The notes: generated by a model from the letters alone, not told the origin. A stretch of 64,000 nucleotides of DNA from Pedobacter polysacchareus (GCF_019802255.1 NZ_JAHYSS010000003.1:682001-746000), one strand, 5' to 3'. Positions 35,628-45,078 are shown, numbered from the stretch's first letter. Numbers and translations are program-made.

Positions 35628-35789
35628 CTCAGGCCGTTACACGCAAGGCAGCAGAATTTAATCCCCGACACTATCAAGAGAAGTGCTATATTTGTGCACT
35701 TACTGATAAGTGTGGGGTCTGCTGTTCACCCATGGTAACGTTAGGCCTGAGAACCAAAATGGGGTCATGGGATGCAGCCCCACACTTAT
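35628..35789 (+). ncRNA. Structured region with mutually exclusive long stems upstream of susC
   Basis: Outer arms are CTCAGGCCGTTAC (35628-35640) and GTAAC-GTTA-GGCCTGAG (35735-35751). Inner arms are GCAG...CCCC.ACACT (35649-35672) and AGTGTGGGGTCTGC (35709-35722). The latter segment, extended to ATAAGTGTGGGGTCTGC (35706-35722), pairs even better with GCAGCCCCACACTTAT (35774-35789). It may be a leader RNA switch or a mobile hairpin element; no protein frame explains it. Confidence 0.5.
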
Positions 35790-35829
35790 TCTGGTTGCTA
35801 CCCAAGCGAGGCTTGTTAATTCACAAGCC

Positions 35830-35973
35830 ATGAATGCTCAAAACAAAACCAAATCTCACTTTGACATTTCTATCTTGAAAAAGATGGAATTAACTGTCAA
35901 TGCACATTGTACTTTTAGTGGAATCAGCCCACTTGAACGACTCTTTTCAATCAAACCCAAAGCCCCTATTTGA
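35830..35973 (+). CDS. Possible 47-residue peptide before the SusC gene
   Basis: An ATG at 35830 opens 47 codons (MNAQNKTKSHFDISILKKM at the start, one Cys, basic C-terminus) ending at 35973, 70 bases before susC. No Shine-Dalgarno is clear, though Bacteroidota often lack one. It could be a leader peptide, a short precursor or chance. I know no homologue. Confidence 0.25.
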   Translation: MNAQNKTKSHFDISILKKMELTVNAHCTFSGISPLERLFSIKPKAPI

Positions 35974-36043
35974 TAACCATACAGTACCGAATATTTATAT
36001 CCTAAGCGTTAAAACCTAACCATTTATTATTCCTAAAAACTGT

Positions 36044-39000
36044 ATGAAAAAAACGATATACTTACTCGTAATGGCTATGCTATGCCTAAATATTAAGGTT
36101 ATTGCGCAGCAAACGACTGAATTCAAGGGAGAAGTCACGGGTACCTCAGGCAAACCATTAGCCGGTGCCACTATAAAAATCAAATCAGAAACTACGAAAT
36201 CCACAACCGATGAAAATGGCATTTTCACTATAAAAACAAGTTTCGACGCCGGCACATTGATCGTAAGTTTTCTTGGCTACCAAACTAAAGAACTGCAATT
36301 TAATATTAATAAGGCAAGATATATCAACATCATTCTCCAAGAATCAGCAAATGCCTTAACCGAGGTTTCCATTGTTAGTACTGGATATCAGAATATTTCG
36401 AGAGACAGAGTTACTGGTAGCTTTGTGGTCATAGATAGTGCCCTATTAAACCGAAAAACAAGCACCAACATCCTCGAAAGACTCGATGGAATTGCTAGCG
36501 GCTTATTGTTTAATAGAAATAAGACTCAAGGTGGACAAAGTGATCTAAATATAAGAGGCCGAAGCACCATTAATGGGGAGGATAAGCCACTAATCATCCT
36601 GGATAACTTTCCTTATGAAGGTGAAATAAGTAACATTAATCCAAATGATGTTAAAACCATTGACATATTGAAAGATGCCGCCGCCGCTTCAATCTGGGGT
36701 ACACGAGCTGGCAATGGGGTAATTGTAATTACCACTTACAAGGGGAAGTATGCCACTAAACAGCAGATTGATTTCAATACCAATATCACTGTAGGCAATA
36801 AACCTAATCTACACCAAATGCCTTGGTTTTCCGCATCAGATTGGATCGAGCAAGAAAAGTTCATTTATGATAAAGGAGGATACAATACAACGATCAACAA
36901 TGGTTACGCTGCCATATCAGCGGCCGTGGAAATATTTAATCAAGCAAAAAATAAAAAGATCTCATCAGCAGATTCACTAAAGCTGATTAATCAACTGAAG
37001 CAAAATGATGTAAGGGATGAAATGTTGAAATATTTATACCGCCCTAGTTTAAACCAGCAATATGCATTAAATGTTAAAGGAGGCGGAATCAAAAATAAGT
37101 ACTTTGTATCCATTGGGTATGATAAGAATCTAATGACCAAAATAACCGATAGTTACAATCGGTTGACCCTATCAGCAAATCATTCCTATCTATTATTAAA
37201 TGATAAACTGGAGATCAGTACTGGTCTATCCTTTACTTCGAGTACTTCAGAAACCGGAGACACTTACATTCCAACATCACCTTATGACCGATTAGCTGAT
37301 GATCAGGGCAATTCACTCGCTGTAAAAAATTTCTTTAGACTGTCCTATGTAGATACTGTTGGGAAAGGAAAATTGCTGGATTGGCATTACCGCCCATTAG
37401 ATGAGAATCAAAGTAGATCTCAATACAAAACGACAAATTACACGTTTAATGCTGGGCTTAACTACACTATATTCAATGGCTTTAAAGCTACTTTTTTGTA
37501 TCAACACCAAAAACAAAACGGTGTGTCAAAAATTAATTATGATGCAGATTCCTATTACACCAGAGATTACATCAATCGTTTATCTACTATCAATAAGACT
37601 ACCGGTACGGTACAACAAGTTGTTCCTTATGGAGATATTTTCACAAATAGCGGAGCTCAATACGTGGCTAATTACGGAAGGTTTCAGCTCAACTTTGACA
37701 GAACACTTTCAGGTAACCATAGAATCACAGCTATAGGCGGTCTGGAGGTTAGAGATGGACGTACAGACAACCTTGCGCAAAAAGTCTATGGCTATAATCC
37801 TTCTACGGGCACCCATGCAAACAGCGTGATCAATTTTACAAATGATTATCCCTTATTTTATGATCCAACTAGTACAACAAGAATAGACCTTGGTCAGACC
37901 AGTAGTTACCTTCAAGACAGATTTGTATCTTATTATGCGAATGCCAATTATGCCTTTAAAGATCGATATGTACTCACGGTCAGTGCTAGAAAAGACGAAT
38001 CTAATATTTTTGGGGTAAAACCAAATCAAAAAGGTGTACCCCTGTGGTCTACAGGACTTGCATGGGAGATCAGCAAAGAAAAGTTTTATGACCTTCCTTG
38101 GATACCATTTTTGAAACTCAGGGGAAGTTTTGGTTATTCGGGTAATGTGAGCAAAAACATAAGTGCCTATTTAACAGCTTCAGCTATTGGATCAAACTCT
38201 TATGGTTCCCAATTTAGCTTAATTGTCAACCCTCCCAATCCCTCATTAAAATGGGAAAAAGTTAAAGTGATTAATCTGGGTTTAGATTTCGCCTTTAAAA
38301 ACAATATCATATCCGGGACACTGGAGCCCTATCTTAAATATGGTTTAGACCTTTTTGGAACCACGAATTTAGCACCACAAACAGGCCTTCTTACCTATCA
38401 GGGAAACTTTGCCAATACAAAAACCAGAGGACTGGATTTAACAATAAACACGGTTAATCTAAACCGAACACTAAAATGGAATACAACATTACTTTTTAGT
38501 ATGGTGAAAGATAAGGTTACCCTTTATACTGCTTCCCGTAATCCCAATTCTAATCTGATAGCCCAAAGCTATAACAACCCTGTAGAAGGCAACCCCTACT
38601 TTAGCATCTATGGTTACAAGTGGGCTGGACTTAATTCAGATGGAGATCCACTGGCATATCTAGACAACAATCCAAGCAAAGCATATTCAAGTATTAGCAA
38701 TTCATTAGATAGAAACAACTTGAAGCTAATAGGATCCGCTGTTCCAACAACCTTTGGGAGCTTAAGAAATACATTCAACTATAAGCAGTTCGATCTCTCC
38801 TTCAATATCACTTATCGGCTTAATTATTTCATCAGAAGAGTCTCACTAAATAATGCTTCAATCTTTGGAGCAAACGGTTTCCAAAGCAATATAGATTACA
38901 ACCTACGCTGGCAAAACAAAGGAGACGAAGCTTTCACCAATGTACCCGCACTGGTTTATCCAAATATATCTCAAAGGGGCGCCATTTATACGAATTCAGA

Positions 39001-39241
39001 CATTTTGGTTGTCAAGGCAGACAACATAAGATTCCAGGATCTAAATATTGGATATAACCTTAAGCAGATAATGCCATTAGCAAAGTATTTTTCAAATCTA
39101 AAAGTGTACACCTACATCACCGAATTCGGCTATTTATGGAAAGCCAATAAGTATGGAATTGACCCCGATCATTCCGGGACCTCCCTAGGGAGCCTTTCAA
39201 ATCCTATGACATTTTCTTTTGGAATCAGTGCAACATTTTAA
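36044..39241 (+). CDS. SusC/RagA-family TonB-dependent outer-membrane transporter
   Basis: 1065 residues. A signal peptide (LLVMAMLCLNIKVIAQQ) is followed by a carboxypeptidase-regulatory-like beta domain (about 25-100: GTSGKPLAGATIKIKSETT), then the plug domain with LNIRGRSTI and the SusC hallmark IDILKDAAAASIWGTRAGNG, then the barrel ending in a C-terminal Phe. There is no N-terminal STN domain, so control by an anti-sigma partner is not expected. It imports a ligand captured by the SusD lipoprotein encoded 12 bases downstream. No glycoside hydrolase or peptidase is nearby to name the substrate; the TlpA partner instead suggests a peptide- or metal-related cargo. Confidence 0.94.
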   Translation: MKKTIYLLVMAMLCLNIKVIAQQTTEFKGEVTGTSGKPLAGATIKIKSETTKSTTDENGIFTIKTSFDAGTLIVSFLGYQTKELQFNINKARYINIILQESANALTEVSIVSTGYQNISRDRVTGSFVVIDSALLNRKTSTNILERLDGIASGLLFNRNKTQGGQSDLNIRGRSTINGEDKPLIILDNFPYEGEISNINPNDVKTIDILKDAAAASIWGTRAGNGVIVITTYKGKYATKQQIDFNTNITVGNKPNLHQMPWFSASDWIEQEKFIYDKGGYNTTINNGYAAISAAVEIFNQAKNKKISSADSLKLINQLKQNDVRDEMLKYLYRPSLNQQYALNVKGGGIKNKYFVSIGYDKNLMTKITDSYNRLTLSANHSYLLLNDKLEISTGLSFTSSTSETGDTYIPTSPYDRLADDQGNSLAVKNFFRLSYVDTVGKGKLLDWHYRPLDENQSRSQYKTTNYTFNAGLNYTIFNGFKATFLYQHQKQNGVSKINYDADSYYTRDYINRLSTINKTTGTVQQVVPYGDIFTNSGAQYVANYGRFQLNFDRTLSGNHRITAIGGLEVRDGRTDNLAQKVYGYNPSTGTHANSVINFTNDYPLFYDPTSTTRIDLGQTSSYLQDRFVSYYANANYAFKDRYVLTVSARKDESNIFGVKPNQKGVPLWSTGLAWEISKEKFYDLPWIPFLKLRGSFGYSGNVSKNISAYLTASAIGSNSYGSQFSLIVNPPNPSLKWEKVKVINLGLDFAFKNNIISGTLEPYLKYGLDLFGTTNLAPQTGLLTYQGNFANTKTRGLDLTINTVNLNRTLKWNTTLLFSMVKDKVTLYTASRNPNSNLIAQSYNNPVEGNPYFSIYGYKWAGLNSDGDPLAYLDNNPSKAYSSISNSLDRNNLKLIGSAVPTTFGSLRNTFNYKQFDLSFNITYRLNYFIRRVSLNNASIFGANGFQSNIDYNLRWQNKGDEAFTNVPALVYPNISQRGAIYTNSDILVVKADNIRFQDLNIGYNLKQIMPLAKYFSNLKVYTYITEFGYLWKANKYGIDPDHSGTSLGSLSNPMTFSFGISATF

Positions 39242-39253
39242 ACCTTAGTAATT

Positions 39254-40633
39254 ATGAAATCTATATACAAATACCCATGCTTATTCCTCATGATTCTATT
39301 ATGCGGAGCCTGTAAAAAAGAATTCCTGGATAAAAAACCTTCCTCCAACATCCTAACCCCAACCACATTAGTTGAACTCCGCAGCTTACTGGAGGCTTCG
39401 GATATAATTAGTTTTACTGGTGGTTTACCACAGATTTCTGCCGATGAATACCTGATCGTATCTACAAGCAACTATCTAGCATTACCCAATGCTGTTCAAA
39501 GAAATGGATACATATGGAGTAAAGAACTATATGATGGAGAGGAAGTCAATGATTGGAACCTTCCATTTCGCCAAATATTCTATGCAAACAGTGTGCTAGA
39601 TGTCCTTAACCGTAGCTCCTTTACAGACAAGAAAGAAAGTGAAATCATTCGTGGCTGGGCTTGTTTTGTCAGAGCCTACGCCTATTATGACTTAGCTAGG
39701 AACTTCTGTAAAGTCTATCAGCCGGAAACAGCCGATACAGATCTAGGACTTCCATTGCGATTAAAACCTGATGTTGATGTTTCTGAAAAAAGGTCTTCCT
39801 TAAAAAAAACATTTAACCAAATTTTTGATGATTTAAATATAGCGGCCTCAGTACTTGACCCCTATGTACCACCTTTAAATAAAAACCGACCTTCAAAAGC
39901 GGCAGTGATGGCCCTGAAATCAAGGATCTATTTGTACATGGGAGATTATAATAATGCAGAAGTATATGCAGATAGCACCATAACCTATCATAACAAATTA
40001 ATTAACTACAACAATGTGAGCACCACATCGGATATTCCCTTTGGATATAATGCTGATGAGGTGATTTATCAAACCACCCACCTAATTGCCTATACAGCAA
40101 CCTCAGGAACGGGAAACCGGTTAGATATTGAGGTGAATCCAGAAGTTTATCATCTTTTTGAACAAAACGACCTAAGGAAATCCATTTTTTTCAGGACCAA
40201 TTCCTTAGGTAAAATCAATATAAAAAGAGGTTATATAGGCGCAGGATCCTATCCTTTTACAGGATTGGCTACAGATGAAATTTATCTAATTAAAGCAGAA
40301 TGTCTCGCACGAAAAGGGGACGCAATAACGGCAATAGACAAACTGAATCAATTGTTAATAAACCGTTATAAAACTAATCTCTTTTTACCACTAACAGCTG
40401 CCTCCCCCGCGGATGCACTGCAAAAGATATTAAATGAGCGCAGAAAAGAACTCCTATGGAAAAGCTTGAGGTGGTCGGACTTAAAACGATTAAATCGGGA
40501 TGGAGCAAATATCACTTTAACAAGATCTATAAATAATGTGACTTATACACTTCCTCCAGGCGACCCTAGATATGTCTTTCCAATCCCTAATCAAGAAATA
40601 ACCTTAAGTGGAATTCAACAAAACCCAAGATAA
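39254..40633 (+). CDS. SusD/RagB-family surface nutrient-binding lipoprotein
   Basis: 459 residues. The lipoprotein signal MKSIYKYPCLFLMILLCGAC places the lipidated Cys at residue 20. The family segments FVRAYAYYDLARNFCKVY and ERRKELLWKSLRWSDLKRLN and the C-terminal YVFPIPNQEI are present. It forms the lid of the SusC transporter encoded just upstream. The length is somewhat short for SusD proteins, as in the RagB subgroup often linked with TlpA genes. The next gene starts 1 base after its stop. Confidence 0.93.
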   Translation: MKSIYKYPCLFLMILLCGACKKEFLDKKPSSNILTPTTLVELRSLLEASDIISFTGGLPQISADEYLIVSTSNYLALPNAVQRNGYIWSKELYDGEEVNDWNLPFRQIFYANSVLDVLNRSSFTDKKESEIIRGWACFVRAYAYYDLARNFCKVYQPETADTDLGLPLRLKPDVDVSEKRSSLKKTFNQIFDDLNIAASVLDPYVPPLNKNRPSKAAVMALKSRIYLYMGDYNNAEVYADSTITYHNKLINYNNVSTTSDIPFGYNADEVIYQTTHLIAYTATSGTGNRLDIEVNPEVYHLFEQNDLRKSIFFRTNSLGKINIKRGYIGAGSYPFTGLATDEIYLIKAECLARKGDAITAIDKLNQLLINRYKTNLFLPLTAASPADALQKILNERRKELLWKSLRWSDLKRLNRDGANITLTRSINNVTYTLPPGDPRYVFPIPNQEITLSGIQQNPR

Positions 40634-40634
40634 T

Positions 40635-42122
40635 ATGAAAACGATCCTACTAATTATCATCACCTTCTTTGCAATTCAAAACCCTACCTACTGCCATGCG
40701 CATCAAGGAAGTAAAACAGAACATCCTTTAGCTATCACCATAACTACCTCATTTGATCAGCCAAATGAATCCAGCAAATTCAATGGCTCAATTGATATAT
40801 TTCAGACCTACTCTAACTATCAAATTACGTTCAACTCCTCTAAAGTAAACTTCACGAATCTTGATCCAACAATGAGAAGAAAAATACCAGTTCCATCGGA
40901 AATCTCCTATTTAAAAATTAACTATTCAGTGGATGGAAAATTCAGTTCATATTATTTAAATCCAACTCGGATCTACAGGGTTGAGGCAGGCGATGTTTTT
41001 GAATGCAAATTTTTCAAAGATTCTTTAGTATTTTATGGACCAGATGCGGCGAAAATGAATATCCAATCAATAATTTTTGATGTACCAAGTAGGGCTCATT
41101 CAAAAAAGCAGCTATCTCAATCTGACCCGGCTTATTTTGATACAGAGACCAGCAAATATGAAGGCAAATTCCAAGACCAAATTGCGCTTTTAGCTCGTTA
41201 CAAAAATGAATTGAGCGTGGAACTATACGATTATCTTTATTTTCAATGTTTAGGCCTCAAACACTACCATTGCGTGAGCTTAATTACCGTATCTAGGGAT
41301 CTTGGGCCTGATTTAAGAGCACGTGCAGTTGACTACTACCACCAAAAGCTAAAACATACGATTATAAGATATTCTGACGCTGCAAATGAAGCTTCCTATT
41401 TTACGGACTTTCTATTTAGAAAGGAAAAGATGGAATATGAAATTGAATTTAATAAAGATGGATTTAACAAGACAGGCGCTAATCGGCTCCTGGACCGAAT
41501 TTCTTACCGCTACAAGGGTTTAACAAGGGAAAAGCTCTTGATAACAGCGATGATCGACCTTCCTAAAAGTTACAATGATGCTGATGCCTATCTAGAACAA
41601 AGGAATTCTCTGACTTCAAAGCACTCACCATACCATGAAATTCTCGAACAAATTAGACTTGCATTTACCCCAAATACTAAGGCCTATAATTTTTCATTAT
41701 TGGATTCAAATGGGAGGTCTCATCGCCTTAGTGATTTCAAAGGAAAAGTGGTATTAATAGACTTTTGGTTTACCGGCTGCAGGGGATGCGCCATTTTAAA
41801 CAAAATGATGACTCCAGTTTTTGACCACTTTAAAAACAATAAAAAAGTTATGTTCATTTCCGTGAGTATTGATTCAAATCGAGAAATTTGGTTAAAATCT
41901 CTTAACGAAGAAGTCTACACCCATACCAATAGCATCAACCTACTGTCTGATAAAGAGAGACAACTCATTAAATATTATAATATCACCACCTATCCAACAC
42001 TTTTATTGATAAATTCTGAAGGAAATCTCATCACTACAAAGCCTCCCTTTCCTACAGATGAGGCTGCACAGGCAGAGCTTATCAGACTAATTGAAATGGG
42101 TGTTTCAGAAATCAAGGATTGA
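40635..42122 (+). CDS. TlpA-family exported thioredoxin-like protein
   Basis: 495 residues from the ATG at 40635 (1 base after susD), which opens a signal peptide (MKTILLIIITFFAIQNPTYC). A long N-terminal domain of ~350 residues is unrecognised; the C-terminal ~140 are a TlpA/AhpC-type thioredoxin with C382-R-G-C385 (TGCRGC) and cis-Pro in TTYPTLLLIN. Such fused TlpA proteins in SusCD operons sit in the periplasm or outer membrane and may reduce disulfides in an imported substrate. Followed by a strong bidirectional terminator. Confidence 0.88.
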   Translation: MKTILLIIITFFAIQNPTYCHAHQGSKTEHPLAITITTSFDQPNESSKFNGSIDIFQTYSNYQITFNSSKVNFTNLDPTMRRKIPVPSEISYLKINYSVDGKFSSYYLNPTRIYRVEAGDVFECKFFKDSLVFYGPDAAKMNIQSIIFDVPSRAHSKKQLSQSDPAYFDTETSKYEGKFQDQIALLARYKNELSVELYDYLYFQCLGLKHYHCVSLITVSRDLGPDLRARAVDYYHQKLKHTIIRYSDAANEASYFTDFLFRKEKMEYEIEFNKDGFNKTGANRLLDRISYRYKGLTREKLLITAMIDLPKSYNDADAYLEQRNSLTSKHSPYHEILEQIRLAFTPNTKAYNFSLLDSNGRSHRLSDFKGKVVLIDFWFTGCRGCAILNKMMTPVFDHFKNNKKVMFISVSIDSNREIWLKSLNEEVYTHTNSINLLSDKERQLIKYYNITTYPTLLLINSEGNLITTKPPFPTDEAAQAELIRLIEMGVSEIKD

Positions 42123-42156
42123 TCTTCTTTTAAACGATTAGGGAATAATTAAATAT

Positions 42157-42181
42157 GGGGCAGCGATAACAACGCTGCCCC
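42157..42181. terminator. Bidirectional hairpin between convergent genes
   Basis: GGGGCAGCG and CGCTGCCCC form a perfect 9-bp stem with a 7-base loop, flanked by AT-rich sequence. It lies 34 bases after the TlpA gene (plus) and 8 bases beyond the end of the DUF6520-like gene (minus), serving both. Confidence 0.75.
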
Positions 42182-42189
42182 AATTAAAA

Positions 42190-42522
42190 TTAATTAAAAT
42201 AACTTCCCGTTCCAGAAGTAGAATAGGGAGTTAAAGTATAATCTCCCAAATCCGCAACAGGAATAATTTCTGGACTACTAGCCTGCGAATCAAGGTAAAC
42301 TGCACATTTTTGGATGCCCACCACTTGGCAGCGACTTAAATCAGATGGGGCACCTGGTAATTTTTGATATTGCTGCAAGTCATCATTCCAGCCGTAATAG
42401 CTAATTGCAAATTTTGCAGATGGAGTTGTCATAGTGCTTTTAAAAGCACTAAATCCAACCGCCAAGCCAACTACCAGAAGGCTCAAAGCGATTTTTTTGA
42501 TGTTTGAAATTATCGTATTCAT
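42190..42522 (-). CDS. DUF6520-like small exported protein
   Basis: 110 residues. An N-terminal export segment (IALSLLVVGLAVGFSAFKS) is followed by a short polar domain with two cysteines (CQVVGIQKCAVYLDSQ). The shape and the AFKS junction fit the DUF6520 family, small proteins found in Bacteroidota next to MauE-like and TlpA genes. It starts 18 bases after the MauE-like gene ends. The two Cys could be a redox substrate of the nearby TlpA protein; this is inference. Confidence 0.65.
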   Translation of the reverse strand: MNTIISNIKKIALSLLVVGLAVGFSAFKSTMTTPSAKFAISYYGWNDDLQQYQKLPGAPSDLSRCQVVGIQKCAVYLDSQASSPEIIPVADLGDYTLTPYSTSGTGSYFN

Positions 42523-42540
42523 AATATGCTTTTTAAATTT

Positions 42541-43017
42541 TTAAGAATGTTGTTTTTTCATTAGCCATATTGCACACAGGGCAAGAGCAATAAATCCCAT
42601 ATTAAACCACAAATGTGCCGTCCAGCTTAATTTTTGAATGATCAGATTGCAATGACAAGGCAACTTTTCTTCCCAGAGTAACATACTCAGAATGTAAGCC
42701 GTAAAAACAACCATTAGACTGACAAAACCATATAATCCCCATTTATAAGTTTTAGGGATGATCAGTAGCAATGAAACTACTATCTCTGATATGGGTACCA
42801 TCCAGGAGATCAAGGTTGCATAAGTACCAATAAGCTTAACTTTAGTTAAGCCACTTTTGAAAATTTCATGGTCTTCAATTTTGCCATACGCAGAAATTAG
42901 AAACAGGAATAAACAAACAAGAATTATTAAAAATGCAATTCTTTCTTTGCTACGCGCTGTAAGCCAAAATCTACACTTGCTAGCGGTTGTAATATCCATT
43001 GTAATAGGTTTGATCAT
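42541..43017 (-). CDS. MauE/DoxX-type redox-associated membrane protein
   Basis: 158 residues with four membrane helices: IAFLIILVCLFLFLISAYGK, ATLISWMVPISEIVVSLLLII, GLYGFVSLMVVFTAYILSMLLW and LWFNMGFIALALCAIWL. CHCNL lies after the third, the conserved cysteine pair of the MauE/DoxX family. These proteins relay electrons or assist disulfide chemistry in the envelope. Pairing with DUF6520-like and TlpA proteins suggests a common redox function. Start may also be MDITTASK, six codons in. Confidence 0.75.
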   Translation of the reverse strand: MIKPITMDITTASKCRFWLTARSKERIAFLIILVCLFLFLISAYGKIEDHEIFKSGLTKVKLIGTYATLISWMVPISEIVVSLLLIIPKTYKWGLYGFVSLMVVFTAYILSMLLWEEKLPCHCNLIIQKLSWTAHLWFNMGFIALALCAIWLMKKQHS

Positions 43018-43193
43018 TCAAAATATTATTAATTGTGGATTCCTCCACAGTAGACCTTTGGTCCACAAAACTTCAATACTCTTTGTCACCGCTCTCCTTT
43101 CTTTTTATAAAACATAAATCCTACAACCCTAAGTTGTGAACTATCCGTAAAAATAAATGCGGTGAATACCACTAAAAAAAAGGGTCTATAACT

Positions 43194-43220
43194 AAAAAAA
43201 ATCCGGCCAAAACCGGATTT
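43194..43220 (-). terminator. Orphan intrinsic terminator on the minus strand
   Basis: AAATCCGG and CCGGATTT form an 8-bp stem with loop CCAAAA. On the minus strand the stem is followed by eight T. No annotated minus-strand gene lies directly upstream of it; the nearest toward higher coordinates is at 45079, beyond four plus-strand genes or remnants. The rest of 43018-43362 shows nothing else. Confidence 0.65.
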
Positions 43221-43362
43221 CATCAAAAATTAAAATCAGGAGAGATAACGGGACAAATGGCAAGGTGGGATAATATTGGTTCCTGAGTTCGAAGAAAATT
43301 TCATTATCGAAAACGATTTCTATTGACAGTTGTTCATGTAGCCGAAAATAGTTATTCGAAGC

Positions 43363-43776
43363 ATGAAATTAAATGAATTAAGAAAAGGAAATATCGTTTA
43401 TACCACAAGTACTACCGCAACCTATGGCCGTTACCCAGTTTTAGTTGTTGATATTGATGCTGATCATGTCTCCTATGTCAGTGAAAAGCATCAGTACTTC
43501 TGTGAACTTAAACCTTTTCGCATTATACCTAAGAAAATTACCCCTATTCCTTTATCAAGCAGCTGGCTAGAAGGGTTTGGATTTACGGATTCAAGGCTCA
43601 CTTTGCCAGCGGAATTCGAGCTGGAGGTCTGTTTAGATTCAAATACATATATTATTCATCCGTTTAATAGCGAAAATGAATTGATCGATTCAGGATTAAA
43701 TATCAATAACGTTCACGAGCTGCAAAATCTTTACCACGCTATCACAGGTGATGAATTAAATTTAATAGATTTATAA
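43363..43776 (+). CDS. Small mobile-element protein, paralogue of the gene at 44271
   Basis: 137 residues starting MKLNELRKGNIVYT. The family is common in Bacteroidota phages and mobile elements; typical marks are the ELRxGN start, ITPIPLSSSWLEGFGF in the centre and a VHELQNLYHAITGDEL C-terminus. Its twin at 44271 shares all three. Function is unknown; a beta-rich fold is likely. No Shine-Dalgarno stands out. Confidence 0.7.
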   Translation: MKLNELRKGNIVYTTSTTATYGRYPVLVVDIDADHVSYVSEKHQYFCELKPFRIIPKKITPIPLSSSWLEGFGFTDSRLTLPAEFELEVCLDSNTYIIHPFNSENELIDSGLNINNVHELQNLYHAITGDELNLIDL

Positions 43777-43852
43777 AAATAAAATCATTAAAGTAACTTA
43801 GATTTTTACTTTCAAAAGTATCCTTACTATTGACACGAAAACTTTTAAAATT

Positions 43853-44260
43853 ATGAAAGGAAAATCCGTTTTTACACCTGAAGAAGCAATATTAATAAAG
43901 AACACAATTGACGCCTGCAGAGAAGCTGGCCGTTACACCAACAAAGATAAAAGGGACACGCTTCGAAAAGTATATAACTTTTACATCTCGGATTTCGACA
44001 GATCAAGGGATGGCTTCACTTCTGTCAACTTTGATCACCAAGTTTTAATTGGCAATATTAAAATTGAAGAAGATCCTAAAGTTACGTTATTATATGAATT
44101 TGTGAATTTCGATTACGAATCTGATGAGGCACAAACCAGGTTTGATGAACTAACGAAAAGAGTGAAAAACCACGCCTTTATCAGTGAAGATCATAAACAA
44201 TTTGTTTTTATGTTATTGAAAGAGGTGAAAAAGCGATTACGCACTATGATGATCAACTAA
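43853..44260 (+). CDS. Hypothetical charged protein between two paralogues
   Basis: 135 residues, highly charged and mostly helical (KNTIDACREAGRYTNKDKRD, DEAQTRFDELTKRVKNHAF), no signal peptide. Not recognised. It ends 10 bases before the second paralogue, so these two are likely one message. Confidence 0.55.
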   Translation: MKGKSVFTPEEAILIKNTIDACREAGRYTNKDKRDTLRKVYNFYISDFDRSRDGFTSVNFDHQVLIGNIKIEEDPKVTLLYEFVNFDYESDEAQTRFDELTKRVKNHAFISEDHKQFVFMLLKEVKKRLRTMMIN

Positions 44261-44270
44261 GAATACGGAT

Positions 44271-44681
44271 ATGAAAGCAAATGAGCTAAGAATTGGAAAT
44301 CTGGTTTATTCCCAAACAGAGGTTGAAAATGGGCATCATCTTCCTGTGATCGTTATTGGTATAGATACAAAGCATATCACCTATTTAAGTCAAAACCACC
44401 GGATTCACTCTGAAATTAGGCCATTCCAAGTTATGCCAATCCAGCTTTACCCCATCCCATTGACAAAAATCTGGCTTGATAAGTTTGGCTTTAAAGATTC
44501 ACTTATTCTATTACCTGAAAATGGAGAATTAGAAATCAGGCTTTTTAGCAGTACATTTCATATATGGACCACTAAGGAACAAGTCGATATCCCTATTTAT
44601 AGAAATCAAATAAACTATATTCACCAACTACAGAATCTATATTTTGCATTAACAGGAGTAGAATTAGCCCTTTTGGGATAA
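44271..44681 (+). CDS. Small mobile-element protein, paralogue of the gene at 43363
   Basis: 136 residues (MKANELRIGNLVYSQ). It matches the 43363 protein along its length: VIVIGIDTKHITYLSQNH against VLVVDIDADHVSYVSEKH, then YPIPLTKIWLDKFGF, then IHQLQNLYFALTGVEL. A tandem duplication with an unrelated gene between the copies is the simplest reading. Confidence 0.7.
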   Translation: MKANELRIGNLVYSQTEVENGHHLPVIVIGIDTKHITYLSQNHRIHSEIRPFQVMPIQLYPIPLTKIWLDKFGFKDSLILLPENGELEIRLFSSTFHIWTTKEQVDIPIYRNQINYIHQLQNLYFALTGVELALLG

Positions 44682-44738
44682 TTTTTGAATATCTAGATAT
44701 ACTTATCTGGTTATTATTCCAGATAGATCCCAATAATA

Positions 44739-44918
44739 ATGGAATCAATTCTTAAAACCTTACTGTTCATTAAAGAAAACGCTAACAGAATTAGAAGACG
44801 ACAAGTTAGTAAACAGAAAAATATACCAGTAGGTACCTCCCAAGGTTGCATATTGTTAACATCTGTTAGACAGGAATTAATCCCACTTTTAGAATCATCT
44901 AAAGGAATGGGGAGATAA
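44739..44918 (+). pseudogene. Decayed HxlR-type transcription regulator
   Basis: Frames of this stretch together give the wing and C-terminus of an HxlR regulator: LTELEDDKLVNRKIYQ, a stop, VPPKVAYC, then in another frame LTSVRQELIPLLESS. Only the C-terminal half is recognisable, with at least one stop and one frameshift. Between it and 45078 nothing is visible. A small hairpin TATCTGG/CCAGATA lies just upstream (44704-44725). Confidence 0.65.
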
Positions 44919-45078
44919 ACAAATAGAAAAGGAATATGGAAAAATAAAGTAAGTATGTTAAAATTTCAACATTAGTCGCTTCATTTTGCATGGTCCGAAT
45001 GCAAAAGAAGTATGTTAATTTTAAGAGCAATTCATAAAACAAAGACATTATTCCAATTCCTACTTTAAGAAATCATAA

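Noticed and set aside
35740..35746. GTTAGGC as an integron attC core
   Set aside because: The matching RYYYAAC half is missing from the upstream arm and no integron integrase or other cassette sites are visible.
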